Positions 7,598 to 15,214 of a DNA stretch of 19,066 bases are shown one piece after another. The stretch is from Acidobacteriota bacterium (lineage in GTDB: Bacteria > Acidobacteriota > UBA6911), in NCBI GenBank assembly GCA_023265215.1, contig JAHFUH010000015.1, positions 5,602 to 24,667 on the forward strand, in the 5' to 3' direction. How positions within the stretch are numbered: position 1 is the first letter of the stretch; each line of letters begins with the position of its first letter. The notes below the pieces were generated by a model. The model was not told the origin of the DNA. It saw only the letters and a program-made list of their open reading frames with translations, and did not search any database. A program made the position numbers and the translations under genes.

Positions 7598-7649
7598 TCT
7601 CCCAATAGATTAGGAGGGGTTGCGTTCCTTCCAATACTCGGGCAGGCCC

Positions 7650-8795
7650 CTAGTTAGACATGAGATCACAGTAAACGCTTTCAACGCGCCGCATTCTGGC
7701 GTCGAACGTAAACTCCTGTTCCACGCGAAGGCAAGCGCTTTGCGCACGCCGCCCTGCTTCGGCAGGTTTTTCAACAATCCCGGTGATAGCTTCAACGAGC
7801 GCTGATTTATTCCGTTTTGGAATAAGCAAACCATCGATGGATGGCCGCACCATATCCGACAGTCCGCCGACATCGGTGGCGATAACTGGCGTGCCAAGGG
7901 CCATCGCTTCCAGCACAGTATTCGGGGATCCTTCATTATCCGAACACATCACAAGCATATTCATCGCATGATGGAGCCGTCGGACATCCGACACCTGCCC
8001 AAGGAAGCAGCAGCGCTCGCCTAATTTCAATTCATTTGCCAGGTTTAGGAGCTCGCATTTTAAACTTCCATCTCCGGCAATTATAAGTTTCGCGTCTATA
8101 CTGCGCTCCAGGACATCCGAAAAAGCCTTGAGAAGAAGCGGGTAGTTCTTCTCAGCTTCCAGTCGTCCTACGGCGCCGATTGCGATTTGCCCGGGACCTA
8201 TTCCCAATTCACTGCGAATCCGAGGCGTCAGCGCAGGATCTTTCCTGTATAAGTCTTGATCTATTCCGTTGGGAATTACCAGGATCTTCTCCGGTCTCAC
8301 CCCTGCATCAGACAGCATCTTTTTAATATCTTTGGAAACTGCAATCACTCGATGAAACAACCTGAGGATCTGGCGATCAAGAGGATAATAAACTTTTAAT
8401 TCCTTCCAGCTATGTCCCGACCATCCATGCGCTGTTGAAAGTGGAATGACTCCCGTCCCTATTGAGAGCAGCCATGCCAAAAGATCTGTTTTATAGTCGT
8501 GGGAGTGAATGACCTGAATGCATCGATCGCGCACTAAAGTCCTCAATTGGCGCAATATTTTAATGTCGAATGAATTCTGTTCAACCACTTCGACATAATC
8601 AATATTTTTTCGTTCCGGCCGTGATTCAATGCCGTAATTCGGATCCCGTGCATCGCGGATGTAACAGGCTGTAACCAAATATCGCTTCGGATCGCTACGA
8701 TAGGTCCCGAGCAAGATGGTTTTATCCGGCCCTCCGCCGGATCCCCATACGCTTCGAAGTTCGAGAATGCGAATTGGCCAACCGTTGTTTTTCAA
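7650..8795 (-). CDS. GT4 glycosyltransferase, last gene of the large operon
   Basis: A 381-residue GT-B glycosyltransferase of family 4. The N-terminus has the glycine-rich acceptor loop SVWGSGGGPDKTILLG, and VIHSHDYKTDLLAWL follows near residue 95. The donor domain starts at IGAVGRLEAEKNYPLLLKAF near residue 205. The retaining-GT EX7E motif is complete: EGSPNTVLEAMALGTPVIA with Glu288 and Glu296. The protein has no signal or membrane helix and acts at the cytoplasmic face. The start is a TTG with AGGA 10 nt upstream, located 7 bp after the stop of the preceding GT2, so it is probably translationally coupled. No better ATG or GTG lies near the conserved N-terminus. The gene faces the convergent lyase-like gene. 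Donor and acceptor are unknown. A perfect 7-bp hairpin lies in its 5' coding part (8724-8742). Confidence 0.85.
   Translation of the reverse strand: MKNNGWPIRILELRSVWGSGGGPDKTILLGTYRSDPKRYLVTACYIRDARDPNYGIESRPERKNIDYVEVVEQNSFDIKILRQLRTLVRDRCIQVIHSHDYKTDLLAWLLSIGTGVIPLSTAHGWSGHSWKELKVYYPLDRQILRLFHRVIAVSKDIKKMLSDAGVRPEKILVIPNGIDQDLYRKDPALTPRIRSELGIGPGQIAIGAVGRLEAEKNYPLLLKAFSDVLERSIDAKLIIAGDGSLKCELLNLANELKLGERCCFLGQVSDVRRLHHAMNMLVMCSDNEGSPNTVLEAMALGTPVIATDVGGLSDMVRPSIDGLLIPKRNKSALVEAITGIVEKPAEAGRRAQSACLRVEQEFTFDARMRRVESVYCDLMSN
8724..8742 (-). repeat. Perfect 7-bp inverted repeat within the 5' end of the GT4 gene
   Basis: ATCCGGC and GCCGGAT flank a CCTCC centre. The repeat overlaps the codons for the Gly-rich loop of the glycosyltransferase, 54-72 nt after its start. 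It could be a chance result of Gly and Pro codons. Confidence 0.5.
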
Positions 8796-8802
8796 AGCTT
8801 TC

Positions 8803-9813
8803 TTATCCTGATCTTCGGCGATGGCTGGAACGCAATATGAGCGCTAATGCGCGAGCTGATTCGAAAACGATCGCAACCACCAGGTTGCGTACAGTCCTGG
8901 AAAAATCCCATCCCTCATTCGCTTTCCGCATTCTCCATACACGAAGGAAAACGCTGAGAGCCCAGATTATGGATGCCGGAATCATCCAAAGAATAAGTTG
9001 ACGGGGCGCGATGACAGTCGCAGAGAGCGCAAAGAAGCCTGAAGCCAGATTAGCCAACGGGATTAAAGCGCTGACAATATTGCGAGTACTGTAAGGTTTC
9101 CGGAAACTCACCCTCAGGTTGCTTCTTCCTCTCCAAAGCTCCCCTCGGAAAACCGCCTTCAACGTCGCCGGATCGCCCCAATGGACACTTCTCATCGCGG
9201 GATTGGCAACCAAGCTATATCCGGCTCGTCGAATTTTCCCGCACAAATCCACATCTTCACAGGTCTCCAGAGAGGAATCGAATCCTCCCAGCGTCCTGAA
9301 CAAATCTCGCCGAATTACAAGATTGCCGCTACCCAACCATTCCACGTTCTGCGGTTCGCAGGGTCGTTGCCGAAAACGATCGTAAGCACTTTGAACCCAG
9401 GTACCTGTCTCCGGAGGCAAATATGGAAATCCTGCGGCTCCGATTTCCGGCCGACTGAAAGCACCGATTGCAGCCATAATCCAGCCCGGCTCAATTGTAT
9501 GGTCGGCATCAACAAAGGCAAGAAATTCGCCTCGGGCACAGGCTGCAGCGCAATTTCTCACGCTCGCCACATTGATTCCAGGCAGTTTCACCAGGCTTGC
9601 GCCGGCGGCAACCGCCACATCTTCACATCTGCTGTCCGTACTGTTATCACCAACAATAATCTCCATGCCGCCTGCCGGACATTGGTCTCCAAACAACGAA
9701 GCCAGGCAATTCTGCAATCGCTTGGGGTCATTCCGGACAGGAATTATGATGCTAAGCAAAGGAGATAGCCTCCGCTCCTGAGTTTCACTGCAAATCTCCG
9801 CCAGGCTATTCAT
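8803..9813 (-). CDS. GT2 glycosyltransferase with C-terminal membrane segments
   Basis: A 336-residue protein with a GT-A fold N-terminal domain: LLSIIIPVRNDPKRLQNCL at residue 19, the metal-binding DxD motif as VDADHTIEPGW (Asp102, Asp104), and the acceptor-side ETCEDVDLCGKIRRAGY near residue 183. GSGNLVIRRDLFRTLGGFD precedes this, as usual in polysaccharide GT2 enzymes. The C-terminal third has hydrophobic stretches (IVSALIPLANLASGFFALSA; LILWMIPASIIWALSVFL) that predict two helices, so the enzyme is probably membrane-bound, acting on a lipid-linked acceptor. Its ATG shares one base with the stop of the upstream GT4 (TAATG at 9811-9815), a sign of translational coupling. The transferred sugar is not known. 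Confidence 0.85.
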   Translation of the reverse strand: MNSLAEICSETQERRLSPLLSIIIPVRNDPKRLQNCLASLFGDQCPAGGMEIIVGDNSTDSRCEDVAVAAGASLVKLPGINVASVRNCAAACARGEFLAFVDADHTIEPGWIMAAIGAFSRPEIGAAGFPYLPPETGTWVQSAYDRFRQRPCEPQNVEWLGSGNLVIRRDLFRTLGGFDSSLETCEDVDLCGKIRRAGYSLVANPAMRSVHWGDPATLKAVFRGELWRGRSNLRVSFRKPYSTRNIVSALIPLANLASGFFALSATVIAPRQLILWMIPASIIWALSVFLRVWRMRKANEGWDFSRTVRNLVVAIVFESARALALILRSSHRRRSG

Positions 9814-10979
9814 TAAATTCGGCTTCCATTATTCCTGAGTTTGTTTGCCGCAGCCTCGTATCGACGATAGTACTCGTCAATGGTGTTTTTCAATTGGAAG
9901 CATTGCTCCACACGGGCGCGTCCTTTCAATCCCATAGCGGAAGCCCTATCGGGATCGGACAACAGTTCCAGGCACGCTCGCGCAATCCCCGGTGCATCTC
10001 CGCGTGGCGCCAATAAGCCTTCCACGCCATTTCTTACAATTTCGCCATTGCCTCCAACATCGGTGACCACTACCGGAACAGAGGAAGCCATTGCTTCAAG
10101 CAGGGTCAGAGAAGCCGCCTCACTAATGGATGAGAGCACAAAAATATCCGTAGCCTGTAAAATGGCAGGAACGTCTTTTCTAATACCCATAAAATGCACG
10201 CGGCCTGCAATTCCCAATGACTTTGCCTGCTGCTCCAGGCTGTCCCGCAAAGGCCCACCCCCAACAAGCAGAAGGTCGACATCATCTTTTAGTCGGGCAA
10301 TATCCGAAAAAGCCTGGATTAACGTGGCATGTCCTTTGACTGGATGGAATCTGGCTATGCATGCAATATGGCGTTTTTTCTGATCCAATCCGAGAGCTGC
10401 TTTGCAGGAAACTGCTGAGCCGGGCAAATTGTAATTTGCCAATTCAATGCCATTGGGAATAATTTCAATCGCCGCACGCAAGAAACCCTCTACTTCTTTC
10501 AGACTTCTTGAGCTGAATTCACAAACGGCGTTCACCTCATCCGCCAAAGAACTCAGGAATATTCTGTTGGACCAATAGCGTTTCCTGGATACCACATCGG
10601 GATAATGCCGGCCATGCTCTGTAAACATGAGATGATAACGGAACCCAGTAAACGGTTTTGCAAGCGCCGCGTATGTAAAAGGCGTGTATTGATGTGCATG
10701 AACCACTTCACAACGCCGCACTCGAACTTCAGCGGCCACTCGGAGCGAAACTTTCAAGTCAAATCCTGGACGCCTGCCCAGATTCACAACCGGCACGCCC
10801 TCCATGTTCAGCGATTCGGCCAAAGAACCAAGTCCATCGAGGCAGAGAATAACAGGATCGATTAGAGAGCGCAGACGTCGTATTGTTGCAGCCACCAGCA
10901 TTTCTGCTCCGGCTACCTGCATGTTATGCAATACAAACGCAACCCTGATCGGCGCCACAGAATTGTTCGTTTCGGTCAT
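9813..10979 (-). CDS. GT4 glycosyltransferase
   Basis: A 388-residue family-4 glycosyltransferase. RVAFVLHNMQVAGAEMLVAA at residue 12 is the N-terminal Gly-containing loop and VVHAHQYTPFTYAAL near 92 follows. ACIARFHPVKGHATLIQAF near 206 opens the donor domain, and ISEAASLTLLEAMASSVPVV carries the EX7E pair (Glu287, Glu295). The C-terminal helix is CFQLKNTIDEYYRRYEA. The start at 10979 was chosen because it forms an ATGA overlap with the stop of the upstream gene (10976-10979), although no strong Shine-Dalgarno is visible. In-frame ATGs at 11000 and 11075 would lie deep in the upstream gene and lack ribosome sites. It acts in the cytoplasm on the growing glycan; specificity unknown. Confidence 0.85.
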   Translation of the reverse strand: MTETNNSVAPIRVAFVLHNMQVAGAEMLVAATIRRLRSLIDPVILCLDGLGSLAESLNMEGVPVVNLGRRPGFDLKVSLRVAAEVRVRRCEVVHAHQYTPFTYAALAKPFTGFRYHLMFTEHGRHYPDVVSRKRYWSNRIFLSSLADEVNAVCEFSSRSLKEVEGFLRAAIEIIPNGIELANYNLPGSAVSCKAALGLDQKKRHIACIARFHPVKGHATLIQAFSDIARLKDDVDLLLVGGGPLRDSLEQQAKSLGIAGRVHFMGIRKDVPAILQATDIFVLSSISEAASLTLLEAMASSVPVVVTDVGGNGEIVRNGVEGLLAPRGDAPGIARACLELLSDPDRASAMGLKGRARVEQCFQLKNTIDEYYRRYEAAANKLRNNGSRI

Positions 10980-12307
10980 TGGTTTTGAGGAACTACGCAT
11001 GGGAGATCGATGCTCGGGTCCATTGATGAGCTTGGCTCGACGACAAGCTGCTCGGATTCTCGACACATAGCCCAAACCTGAGCGCTCAGCAGCGTCAGGA
11101 TGTAGGGCAGTTCAAATACTTCAAGGGAGAGGAAGAAGGCTCCGAAAACAAAAACTATCAGCGATCCTTCAACTCCGCTCAGGAGCGCACGCAAATGATC
11201 GGCATTTTCATCTTTCCGCGTTTTCAGGCGAGATCGTGCCCGTCGAATTGCTAAAAACGAGGATAGAACAAGCCCGCAGTAAAAAAATAATGCGGGATAA
11301 CCGCTATCGGCGAGCACCTGCATGTACTGGCTGTGAATGACGCGTCCCTCAATATCCGCACCATATCGATGCGAAAAAATGCTGGAATTGCGTATCCCCA
11401 CTCCAAATAGCGGATAGTCGTTGGCCATCTTAAATCCTGCCTCCCAACTCGCGAATCTCGAATTGGCACTTTCATCCACTTCATACTTTCCAACGGAAAA
11501 GAAACGCGAGCGAACCGCCGGACCTGCCATAATTGCTATTGCCACAATCGCTAAAGGAAGGGCCGCAATGACTTGTCCACGCCTTCTGATCCTGAGAATA
11601 ATTACCGGAGCGGCGATCAGCACCGATAACATTGCTCCGCGCGAATAGCTGATCATCACGGTATGCAGCAGCAATGGAACCGAAAGAGCAAAAATCCAGC
11701 GCCACCAGCGGCGAATTCCGTCCCAGGCGAAAATTGCTAGAGGCACTCCCATGGCAATCATCAATCCCGCGCCGTTGTTGTCAAGGCCGCCGTATCCATT
11801 GTGATAAATATCAATGCGGTGCTCAAATACATACAGACTGGTCATTTCGTAAGCTAAATAGCATAAGGCTGCCGTGACTATGAGGTAGAGCCTCCATGCT
11901 TCGCTCGGACGTCGAAGAACATAGCTCGCCAAGCAAAACATCACTAAAAGCTTGGCATATTCCTGAAGCCAAAACCAAGCAACCTGCTTATCTTGTGCTG
12001 TAAAATAGCTAATGCATACCCAAACTCCGAAAACTATGAACCATCTATGTGCGGCCACCATTTTCAGAGATTTGCTTGCACCCGAATCGAGACCACTTTT
12101 TAAACCTAAAAACAAAGCCCCTATCAATGCTGCAATTGCAACAAACTGAGACCATGGAATGCCTGCAGGAAGAGCCCATTGCCAAATGAATTGGGGTCGG
12201 AGAACTGCAAAGAGATAGTAAACCGCAATCGCTGCAAATGGACCGTTGATTAGAACACCCGCAGTTCCGCAAAAGGTTAGGACAATCATCATCAGCGTTT
12301 GTTTCAT
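10976..12307 (-). CDS. Polytopic O-antigen ligase/polymerase-like protein (Wzy_C; TIGR03097-like)
   Basis: A 443-residue integral membrane protein with roughly ten to twelve hydrophobic segments. The central region has SYSRGAMLS (220-228, Arg223). A large external loop follows, containing SRFASWEAGFKMANDYPLFG near 283-302 and GRVIHSQYMQVLADSGYPAL at 321-340 with His325. This Arg/His arrangement is characteristic of the Wzy_C (WaaL/Wzy) superfamily, which transfers undecaprenyl-linked glycan to an acceptor or polymerises repeats on the periplasmic side. The first 60 residues, with a Trp/Pro-rich stretch (FAVLRPQFIWQWALPAGIPW), resemble the exosortase-A-associated O-glycosylation ligase model TIGR03097; this is a by-eye comparison. 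Both ends overlap neighbours by ATGA: 12304-12307 upstream and 10976-10979 downstream. Whether it is ligase or polymerase cannot be decided from sequence alone. Confidence 0.8.
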   Translation of the reverse strand: MKQTLMMIVLTFCGTAGVLINGPFAAIAVYYLFAVLRPQFIWQWALPAGIPWSQFVAIAALIGALFLGLKSGLDSGASKSLKMVAAHRWFIVFGVWVCISYFTAQDKQVAWFWLQEYAKLLVMFCLASYVLRRPSEAWRLYLIVTAALCYLAYEMTSLYVFEHRIDIYHNGYGGLDNNGAGLMIAMGVPLAIFAWDGIRRWWRWIFALSVPLLLHTVMISYSRGAMLSVLIAAPVIILRIRRRGQVIAALPLAIVAIAIMAGPAVRSRFFSVGKYEVDESANSRFASWEAGFKMANDYPLFGVGIRNSSIFSHRYGADIEGRVIHSQYMQVLADSGYPALFFYCGLVLSSFLAIRRARSRLKTRKDENADHLRALLSGVEGSLIVFVFGAFFLSLEVFELPYILTLLSAQVWAMCRESEQLVVEPSSSMDPSIDLPCVVPQNQ

Positions 12308-13491
12308 GACGAGACCTTTGCTGAATGTATTTTTGAATCCAACCAGTTAAATGCTTTCTTTCCAACGCTGGTCCAGTCGTGCTCCCGCATCACCCATTCT
12401 CGTGCGGAGTTCCCGAGTTCATACCTTGTGTTCGGCTGGTCCCAGAGATTTGTAATCTCTGCAATCCATTCGGCCGGTGAGTTGGCAATCCTTACAGGTG
12501 GATGGCTTTGCAGACCTTTGACGACGCGGTCCGTTGCCACTATAGGTTTGCCCATCGCAGCAGCTTCCAAAAGCTTGTTCTTGATGCCGCCGCCCGAAAT
12601 AAATGGAAGTATCACGGCGGCATGCCGGGGGATCGCTTCCCGAATATCTTCAACGTCCGGAAGAACATCAATCCCGCCAAGCTTTTGCAGAGCGAAAATG
12701 TTGGGCCCTGGATTAAAACCCATTACTGTCAACCGTGCATTCGGCCTTGTTTGTCGCAGTTGTCGCCATATATTTTCTGAAAACCATTCCAATGCCTGAA
12801 TATTGGGCCCAAAATCTAATCGGCCCCAGAACACTACACTCTCATTTTCTTCCACTCTTTTCTGTGGAGTATAATATTCGGCATCAACGCCGTTTTGCAA
12901 AACCTCGACTTCCCCAATGCCTGCCACAACTCTCATCCATTGGGCGTCTGTTTTGGAAACAAGCCAAGCCGCATCAACTCGTTTCCTGTAGGCACGCTCA
13001 TACAACCCCTTGAACGCAGCCTCCTTGAGCTGACTCCAGGTGGAAAATTTCCCGGGCTGAACCTGCGACAAATGATGCCAACACCACTCATCCGCTGCGT
13101 ACCAGATTCGATACGGGCCATTCACCGATAAGAACATGGGTAAAACCTGCAATCCGGAAACAATAACCGCATCGAAAGCATCGCTTCGAACAGCTTTGAG
13201 AAATCTGGATAGATTATCGGGCGTAACGCCCCAGTAACGGCGAAATCTCTCTTCAAGTGGACGGACTGGAGAGTTTGCCTTCTGGTGGGATAATTCTGTG
13301 TGGCTTAGATCGATCAATTTATCGAGTTTAAGCCCATCAATTGCAGGAGCGGGCGGGGCAATATCTGTAACGAGAGAAATGGAAGCGCCCAGGTTTCCCA
13401 GTGCGCGCATCAAATGATAGGTATGGACATCATGCCCGCTGCTTCGCGGCCATGAAAACGATGGTTTATAAAACAGAAGTTTCATTGACAT
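12304..13491 (-). CDS. GT4 glycosyltransferase
   Basis: A 395-residue GT-B glycosyltransferase. The N-terminus KLLFYKPSFSWPRSSGHDVH followed by HLMRALGNLGASISLVTD resembles the TIGR03087-like enzyme at 2159-3382. The donor domain has VVFWGRLDFGPNIQALEWF near residue 222, then DVLPDVEDIREAIPRHAAVI, and FISGGGIKNKLLEAAAMGKP with the conserved Glu in LLEA. It would act in the cytoplasm; sugar unknown. The stop overlaps the ligase-like gene's ATG (ATGA, 12304-12307). The ATG at 13491 is 4 bp after the acyltransferase stop; no convincing Shine-Dalgarno is visible, so translation may depend on coupling. An ATG two codons further in (13485) is equally possible. Confidence 0.85.
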   Translation of the reverse strand: MSMKLLFYKPSFSWPRSSGHDVHTYHLMRALGNLGASISLVTDIAPPAPAIDGLKLDKLIDLSHTELSHQKANSPVRPLEERFRRYWGVTPDNLSRFLKAVRSDAFDAVIVSGLQVLPMFLSVNGPYRIWYAADEWCWHHLSQVQPGKFSTWSQLKEAAFKGLYERAYRKRVDAAWLVSKTDAQWMRVVAGIGEVEVLQNGVDAEYYTPQKRVEENESVVFWGRLDFGPNIQALEWFSENIWRQLRQTRPNARLTVMGFNPGPNIFALQKLGGIDVLPDVEDIREAIPRHAAVILPFISGGGIKNKLLEAAAMGKPIVATDRVVKGLQSHPPVRIANSPAEWIAEITNLWDQPNTRYELGNSAREWVMREHDWTSVGKKAFNWLDSKIHSAKVSS

Positions 13492-13495
13492 AGGA

Positions 13496-14101
13496 CTAGT
13501 TGTCTGCCACAGAGCAATTTGGCAATCGGGACCGAATTACGCGCGCCGGCGAACCTGCAGCTATGGAATAGTCTGGGATCGATTTCGTTACGACTGAACC
13601 GGCAGCAACAATGGAATTCTTTCCGACATCGGCCATAATGACCGCAGAGCATCCTACCCACGAGCCCTCGCCGATTTTTACCAGCGAAAGATGTCCTTCC
13701 TGGTTTCTTATGGCGGTTGAAGTATCTTCTGTCCCATGCGTATGAGGGCCGCTGGGCACTTGTACGCCAGGCGCAAGCAGTGCATCGGGCCCGATATCTG
13801 CAAGCCCGATCACACAATAGGGACCGATATAAGAGTTCCGGCCGATTCGCGCTCCTGTGCGCGAAAAAATTGCGCCAAATTCGATGCAGGAGGAGGAATC
13901 ACAGCCGGTTAATACTCTTGCCAGGAAGGCCCGGCGGAGATATTGGCCCGAAAGCCCGGGCAGAAGAGAAAGAAACTGGCTGGATGATTGCAGGCTTCTA
14001 TCCGAGCCGATAAATAGAGCACGCAGACGATAGCTCACAAGCATTGGCAATATAATAATAAAGCCAATTATCCGCACAATTTTTTTAAAAAGCTCTTTCA
14101 T
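13496..14101 (-). CDS. Hexapeptide-repeat (left-handed beta-helix) acyltransferase
   Basis: A 201-residue protein of the WbbJ/LacA-like acetyltransferase group. An N-terminal hydrophobic segment (residues 8-24, IVRIIGFIIILPMLVSY) may anchor it to the membrane. Residues 73-190 carry the imperfect hexapeptide repeats of a left-handed beta-helix, such as IGRNSYIGPYCVIG and IGEGSWVGCSAVIMADVG, ending in the family closing motif AAGSPARVI. HTHGTED (His120, His122) occupies the loop where the catalytic His of acetyl-CoA-dependent enzymes lies. The expected role is O- or N-acetylation of a sugar in the repeat unit or its nucleotide precursor. It lies 24 bp after the FemAB-like gene and 4 bp before a GT4 gene. 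The exact acyl group and acceptor cannot be told from sequence. Confidence 0.85.
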   Translation of the reverse strand: MKELFKKIVRIIGFIIILPMLVSYRLRALFIGSDRSLQSSSQFLSLLPGLSGQYLRRAFLARVLTGCDSSSCIEFGAIFSRTGARIGRNSYIGPYCVIGLADIGPDALLAPGVQVPSGPHTHGTEDTSTAIRNQEGHLSLVKIGEGSWVGCSAVIMADVGKNSIVAAGSVVTKSIPDYSIAAGSPARVIRSRLPNCSVADN

Positions 14102-14125
14102 TCTCGATATAAGTTCCGAGCCGGA

Positions 14126-15214
14126 TTAATTGACAAGATATTTGCGAATCGCTGGTCCAAGCAAAAGAGTCAATTGGACAGGCAGATGGCTCCAGACTTG
14201 TGCCGCAGCCTGCAATTTCCAATCCTCGGATGTGCTTGGCCTCGACGGATTTTTCCTGAAAAACAATTGCCAGTTTAGTTGGACTGGTTTTGCACCCCAT
14301 TGGAGTTTAAAGTTATAGGTTCCAGATCCGATCGACGAACGGCCGAAATCGAAGAGTTTACAGCCGCGATCGCACCCTTGTTGGAATGCATACCAATAAA
14401 GCAGATTATTGGGGCATTTCGGAAAGTATTCACGCAGAGAAGACGCCCAGGGCACAATCATCACGTCCTTGAAAAACAGGCCGATCAGGCCCCCTATTGT
14501 GCGGCTTCCATCCCGTACAATAAGCAAGCGCGCTCTATCGCCAAATTCAGAAAATATTTGTGTGAAAAACCCGGGATGATGTACCGGTGATCCCAAATCG
14601 CGCATATTCACAGCAAATACGCGATAGAAATCCTCGATCAACTCGGAGCCCCCAATGCATGTAGTCAAACCCGATTTTTCGGCTTTGCGGACCTGATTCC
14701 GAACTTTGCCAGAAAACTTTTGCCACAAACTCTCGATCCCTGGAGAAATATCCAGCAACAAAGTGACTTTGTCCTGTCTTAAAAGTCCTTTCCCTTCCAG
14801 GATAGAGTCGCGATGCCGGAGTTCAACGCAATCCGCTCCGGCTTCGCGCCTCAGTTCCAAAGCGTGATCGAGCAATGCGCAAGCTGCAATATCATCATCC
14901 GCAAGGATACCGCCATAGTCCTGAAAAGGCATAGAGGCCAGACTGCTGCCGAAGAACCGGCTCTTTACTAAAACAAGTGGCAACACTCCTACAACTTTGC
15001 TGTCGCGCTTGGCCATCAAATAGTATGTAGCATGTCCATAAGCCTCACTGATGATTCGGCGCCAACCATAAATGTGTGAAATGGTCGCAGAAGGATTTTG
15101 TTCTACGTAGAAATCCCATAAATCCCTCTCGCTCTCTTTACAGACTTCAATCTCCATTTCTCTGTCACTAGCCTGTAGCGCTGAAGGCGGCGCTTCATAA
15201 ACTGCAATGTTCAT
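14126..15214 (-). CDS. FemAB-like protein, PEP-CTERM system-associated type (TIGR03019-like)
   Basis: A 362-residue protein with two GNAT-like halves, as in Fem-family enzymes. Diagnostic stretches are HIYGWRRIISEAYGHATYYL near residue 47, VVGVLPLVLVKSRFFGSSLA near 73, SMPFQDYGGILAD near 93, and CDRGCKLFDFGRSSIGSG near 302 followed by YNFKLQWGAKPV. This set matches what I know of TIGR03019, FemAB-related proteins found with exosortase and exopolysaccharide genes. Fem proteins transfer amino acids from aminoacyl-tRNA to peptidoglycan precursors. The function of this branch is unproven; it may add an amino acid or acyl group to the glycan. The ATG overlaps the upstream GT2 stop (ATGA, 15211-15214) and has a strong GAGGTGAT site (15217-15224). 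An internal ATG at residue 20 is less likely for that reason. Confidence 0.85.
   Translation of the reverse strand: MNIAVYEAPPSALQASDREMEIEVCKESERDLWDFYVEQNPSATISHIYGWRRIISEAYGHATYYLMAKRDSKVVGVLPLVLVKSRFFGSSLASMPFQDYGGILADDDIAACALLDHALELRREAGADCVELRHRDSILEGKGLLRQDKVTLLLDISPGIESLWQKFSGKVRNQVRKAEKSGLTTCIGGSELIEDFYRVFAVNMRDLGSPVHHPGFFTQIFSEFGDRARLLIVRDGSRTIGGLIGLFFKDVMIVPWASSLREYFPKCPNNLLYWYAFQQGCDRGCKLFDFGRSSIGSGTYNFKLQWGAKPVQLNWQLFFRKNPSRPSTSEDWKLQAAAQVWSHLPVQLTLLLGPAIRKYLVN

Noticed and set aside
9181..9768. Plus-strand open frame of 195 codons opposite the membrane GT2
   Set aside because: It is a shadow. The minus-strand frame carries the complete GT2 motif set.
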